Origin: Bacteroidota bacterium
Lineage (GTDB): Bacteria; Bacteroidota; Bacteroidia; Flavobacteriales; Weeksellaceae
Assembly (NCBI GenBank): GCA_023386965.1
Contig: JAEWIR010000010.1
Span: 1-64,000, forward strand
Reading direction: 5' to 3'
Length of the DNA stretch: 64,000 bases
The position numbers and the translations under genes were made by a program. How positions within the stretch are numbered: position 1 is the first letter of the stretch; each line of letters opens with the position of its first letter. Below, piece by piece: positions 61,421 to 64,000 of this stretch. Under the pieces are notes generated by a model. It was not told where the DNA came from. It searched no databases and saw only the letters and a list, made by a program, of their open reading frames with translations.

Positions 61421-61460
61421 CCTAAGTAGCGGTGTGCGTTTCCCGTTTGATGCAATTTTG
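61417..61460 (+). promoter_or_regulatory. Second GTAAC-type operator plus -7 element, TauE operon
   Basis: GTAACCTAAGTAGC (61417-61430) matches 10 of 14 bases of the perfect palindrome at 32480. It is centred 36.5 bases before the last G of CAATTTTG (61453-61460), the same distance as in the first operon. The site overlaps the stop codon of the Crp/Fnr gene. Confidence 0.5.
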
Positions 61461-61478
61461 CAGCATCAAAAAATCATC

Positions 61479-62276
61479 ATGGAAATACTGGGTTACGCAG
61501 CATCACTTCTTATCGGAATTTCATTAGGGCTTATCGGCGGAGGAGGCAGTATACTTACAGTGCCGGTACTTGTCTATCTGTTTCGTGTAGATACAGCCCT
61601 GGCCACTTTTTACTCCCTCTTTGTGGTAGGAATCACCAGTCTGGTGGGTTCGGTTTCCTTTTTCCGGAAAGGTCAGGTCGATTTCCGCACCGCAGTGATC
61701 TTCGGAATTCCCTCAGTCATTACGGTGTACCTTACCCGGCTATATATTTTTCCCGCCGTACCGGACACAATCATCTCCGCCGGCAATTGGGTACTGAGTA
61801 AGGATATGTTCCTGATGGTCACTTTTGCCGTCCTGATGGTTGCGGCCTCCTACAGCATGATAAAAAAATGCCGTGGCGCAAACTGTGACGAAGAGAAGAC
61901 GATCACCAAAAAAACCTTACCTGTACTGCTTTTCGGTGCTGCTACAGGACTGATTACGGGCATGCTGGGTGCCGGTGGCGGCTTCATCATCATTCCGGCA
62001 CTGGTTACGCTGCTGGGCCTGGACATCCGAAAAGCCATTGGTACTTCCGTGTTCATCATTGCCGTTAATTCACTTTTTGGATTCACTGTCTCCACCGCGC
62101 AGTTCAGCATAGAGTGGGCCTTAATCATCAAAATCGCCTTGCTGGCCATTGCCGGACTTTTTGCAGGTATGTATATTTCGGCCAGGACCGACGGCAAAAA
62201 ATTAAAACCTGCCTTTGGCTATTTTGTTCTGGTGATGGGTGTCTATATTCTACTAAAAGAAATCTCAAATTTTTAA
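61479..62276 (+). CDS. TauE/SafE-family sulfite or anion exporter
   Basis: A 265-residue inner-membrane protein with about eight helices and the internal repeat typical of TauE/SafE: SLGLIGGGGSILTVPVLVYL near the start and ITGMLGAGGGFIIIPALVTL in the second half. The family moves sulfite and organosulfonates across the membrane. ATG 61479 is used, downstream of the -7 element. It begins the rhodanese/YeeE operon, so export of sulfite made from persulfide is a likely role. Confidence 0.88.
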   Translation: MEILGYAASLLIGISLGLIGGGGSILTVPVLVYLFRVDTALATFYSLFVVGITSLVGSVSFFRKGQVDFRTAVIFGIPSVITVYLTRLYIFPAVPDTIISAGNWVLSKDMFLMVTFAVLMVAASYSMIKKCRGANCDEEKTITKKTLPVLLFGAATGLITGMLGAGGGFIIIPALVTLLGLDIRKAIGTSVFIIAVNSLFGFTVSTAQFSIEWALIIKIALLAIAGLFAGMYISARTDGKKLKPAFGYFVLVMGVYILLKEISNF

Positions 62277-62292
62277 AATAAATAAATAAGAT

Positions 62293-62613
62293 ATGTTCAA
62301 TTTACTAAAAAACCTCTTTTCAGCACCGGATCAGTCGGAGCTTCTGGAAATCATGAAAAATAAGCCTTTCCTAGTGGATGTACGGTCGCGCGAAGAATTT
62401 CAGGTTGGCTCTGTACAGGACGCGGTAAACATCCCGATTAGTTCTGTTTCCCGGGAGCTGAAGCGCTTTGCCGGCAAGAATAACATTGTGGTCTTTTGCC
62501 GCAGTGGCAACCGCAGCAGCCAGGCGAAAATGATCCTGGAGCAGGCGGGCATTCCCAATGTGCTCAATGGCGGTAGCCTTCAAAATGTTCAAAACACCTT
62601 AAACCAAATCTAA
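62293..62613 (+). CDS. Single-domain rhodanese
   Basis: A 106-residue sulfurtransferase with the active-site loop VVFCRSGNRSSQA (Cys followed by a six-residue loop closing with Ser-Ser) and the entry motif LVDVRSREEF. It has no signal peptide. It moves sulfane sulfur, for example from thiosulfate, to a thiol acceptor. It lies between the exporter and the YeeE pair, which suggests that imported thiosulfate is used on the spot. Confidence 0.93.
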   Translation: MFNLLKNLFSAPDQSELLEIMKNKPFLVDVRSREEFQVGSVQDAVNIPISSVSRELKRFAGKNNIVVFCRSGNRSSQAKMILEQAGIPNVLNGGSLQNVQNTLNQI

Positions 62614-63177
62614 ATGACGGAATTATTATCATCCCCCTGGCCCTGGTATGTAGCCGGACCGCTTATTGGACTTACCGTGCCTGCACTGCTCATACTGGGA
62701 AATAAGTCATTCGGGATTTCCTCTTCACTGCGGCACATTTGTGCCTCATGTATACCCTCGGGCATCCCGTTCTTTAAGTATAACTGGCAGAAAGAAATAT
62801 GGAACCTTGTTTTTGTACTGGGCATCATTATCGGCGGGATTATCTCGGTCACCTTATGGACCAGTTCTGAGCCAGTGAACGTGCATCCGGATTTGGCTCA
62901 GGAACTCGCAGGATACGGCATTACGGATTTCAGCAATCTGGTACCGCTGGAACTGATGAACTGGGAATCGCTGTTCACAGTCCGCGGTCTGATTATGATG
63001 GTGGGCGGAGGCCTGCTGGTAGGTTTCGGAACACGTTACGCAGGCGGCTGCACCAGTGGTCATTCCATTATGGGTATTGCTAACCTGCAGCTGCCCAGCC
63101 TGATCGCTACCGTATTCTTTATGATTGGAGGGCTTATTATGGCCAACTTCATTTTACCCCTCATTTTATCACTTTAA
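62614..63177 (+). CDS. YeeE/YedE-family thiosulfate transporter, first half
   Basis: A 187-residue inner-membrane protein with the YeeE/YedE motif RYAGGCTSGHSIMGIANL near the end and about five hydrophobic helices. In E. coli YeeE (TsuA) one protein contains both halves and takes up thiosulfate through conserved cysteines. Here the other half is encoded by the next gene. Additional Cys residues (HICASCIPS) occur near residue 45. Confidence 0.9.
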   Translation: MTELLSSPWPWYVAGPLIGLTVPALLILGNKSFGISSSLRHICASCIPSGIPFFKYNWQKEIWNLVFVLGIIIGGIISVTLWTSSEPVNVHPDLAQELAGYGITDFSNLVPLELMNWESLFTVRGLIMMVGGGLLVGFGTRYAGGCTSGHSIMGIANLQLPSLIATVFFMIGGLIMANFILPLILSL

Positions 63178-63182
63178 ATTAC

Positions 63183-63689
63183 ATGAAAATGCAAAAACAA
63201 ACAGACAACAGTGCCGATGTGGAAGTGCGGTTGCTGGACACCATGTGCGTGAACGAGAGTGCCCTGGAACACCGCTGGAACCATAACATCAAATATTTGC
63301 TCGTAGGAATTTTCTTCGGCATTGTTTTCATCAAGGCTGAGGTGATCAGCTGGTTCCGTATACAGGAGATGTTCAGGTTGCAGTCCTTCCATATGTACGG
63401 CATTATTGGCTCGGCAATCCTTGTCGCTATGGCTTCTATTTTTCTGATCAAAAAATTCAGGGTAAAGACGGTATATGGTGAGGAAATTGTTTTCCACGAC
63501 AAGAAATTCAATAAAGGACAGATCTATGGCGGATTGATCTTCGGATTTGGCTGGGCCCTCACCGGCGCCTGTCCCGGGCCGCTCTTTGCACAGATAGGTA
63601 CCGGCGCCACCGCCATTGCTGTAACCCTGGCGAGTGCCATTGCAGGAACGTGGATTTACGGATATTTCCGCGATAAACTGCCGCATTAA
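63183..63689 (+). CDS. YeeE/YedE-family thiosulfate transporter, second half (DUF6691)
   Basis: A 168-residue membrane protein with the second YeeE/YedE repeat, including the Cys motif GWALTGACPGPLFAQIG. It has about four hydrophobic helices and follows the first half by 5 bases. Together the two should form one thiosulfate channel, while single-chain relatives in other bacteria are fused. The N-terminus up to residue 40 is hydrophilic. Confidence 0.9.
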   Translation: MKMQKQTDNSADVEVRLLDTMCVNESALEHRWNHNIKYLLVGIFFGIVFIKAEVISWFRIQEMFRLQSFHMYGIIGSAILVAMASIFLIKKFRVKTVYGEEIVFHDKKFNKGQIYGGLIFGFGWALTGACPGPLFAQIGTGATAIAVTLASAIAGTWIYGYFRDKLPH

Positions 63690-63743
63690 TCAGGTAGCAG
63701 CAGATCAATAAAATCCGGGCACACTGATTTTACTACAATTCAC

Positions 63744-63782
63744 AAAAAATCCGCCTCACCTTTAGGTGAGACGGATTTTTTT
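63744..63782. terminator. Bidirectional terminator
   Basis: A long hairpin AAAAAATCCG-x-CTCACC / GGTGAG-x-CGGATTTTTT with A and T runs on both sides lies between the convergent YeeE operon and the catalase gene. Confidence 0.9.
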
Positions 63783-63796
63783 CATCAGGTCAGATA

Positions 63797-64000
63797 TCAA
63801 ACCGGTAACGGATTCATCTCGCGGTCCCAGAATCTGTGGAGAATAATATCACTTACAAATTCATCCAGGTTTCCGTCCGTAACAATACCGTCTTCAGGAT
63901 CATTAAGTCCCGGAATTGCCTTTTTAAGTAATTCGGCGCCGTTATCATCTGCACCTATAGGCTTGCAGTGTTTATAGGCCTCAGCTACAAAATGAACTGC
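63797..64000 (-). CDS. katE: Large-subunit catalase (KatE/HPII type), 3' end only
   Basis: The last 67 codons plus stop of a minus-strand gene that continues beyond the window. The frame reads VHFVAEAYKHCKPIGA followed by ELLKKAIPGL and DGIVTDG, the DJ-1/PfpI-like C-terminal domain that only large catalases carry. The frame ends NPLPV-stop. The full gene should be about 2.1 kb. It was found by translating the window end, because it is shorter than a standard ORF cutoff. Confidence 0.85.
   Translation of the reverse strand, partial: AVHFVAEAYKHCKPIGADDNGAELLKKAIPGLNDPEDGIVTDGNLDEFVSDIILHRFWDREMNPLPV

Overview
The window comes from a flavobacterium, most likely the Chryseobacterium group (Weeksellaceae). 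The evidence is a type IX secretion (type B sorting) protein, a GLPGLI-family protein, a DUF6428 arsenic-cluster protein, and Bacteroidetes promoters of the form TTG-N19-TAnnTTTG with no clear Shine-Dalgarno sites. The background is near 50 % G+C: I count 31 of 60 at 6241-6300. The species is not determined.

Left part (1-9.5 kb): the end of prmC, then a six-gene signalling operon. It holds two histidine kinases, one carrying three receivers, two single-domain response regulators, and CheR and CheB domains without chemoreceptors or flagellar genes. A DUF2975/XRE pair and a sugar transferase follow.

Defence island (9.5-16.6 kb): an AT-rich block (16 of 60 G+C at 12121-12180). It encodes Vsr, a cytosine-5 DNA methyltransferase, a SNF2-type helicase, a MORC/MutL-like GHKL ATPase, an HNH nuclease and an unrecognised 321-residue protein. 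The last five form one tightly spaced operon. The unknown protein and the GHKL ATPase end in the same ~80-residue module, which suggests they evolved from, or assemble through, a common part. Broken coding remnants lie at the right border.

Middle (17-32.4 kb): a META lipoprotein, an AraC regulator with a TolC/EmrA/EmrB-type efflux operon, a T9SS type B secreted protein, a tandem-repeat intergenic region, an orphan ATP-grasp protein, an AlkD-like repair protein, a GLPGLI protein, and a USP-GNAT-racemase cluster.

Sulfur and oxidative stress (32.5-41.1 kb): an MBL-rhodanese fusion, a small membrane protein, thioredoxin, TlpA and a SulP transporter, then an OhrR-controlled nitroreductase-ohrR-ohr operon and katG. 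Next come topB, an SlyD-like isomerase and tRNA-Leu(CAG). A four-gene glycan operon follows (glycosyltransferase, UDP-galactopyranose mutase, glycosidase-like protein, nucleotidyltransferase).

Right part (48.6-64 kb): small hypotheticals, DedA, an SDR with an FMN reductase, a P-type ATPase with an AI-2E-family protein, YceI and DUF4142 lipoproteins, an arsenic resistance operon, and a Crp/Fnr-linked sulfur operon (TauE, rhodanese, two YeeE/YedE halves). The window ends in the 3' end of a large catalase. A palindromic operator lies at the same distance from the -7 element before both sulfur operons, which links them to the Crp/Fnr protein encoded beside the second one.
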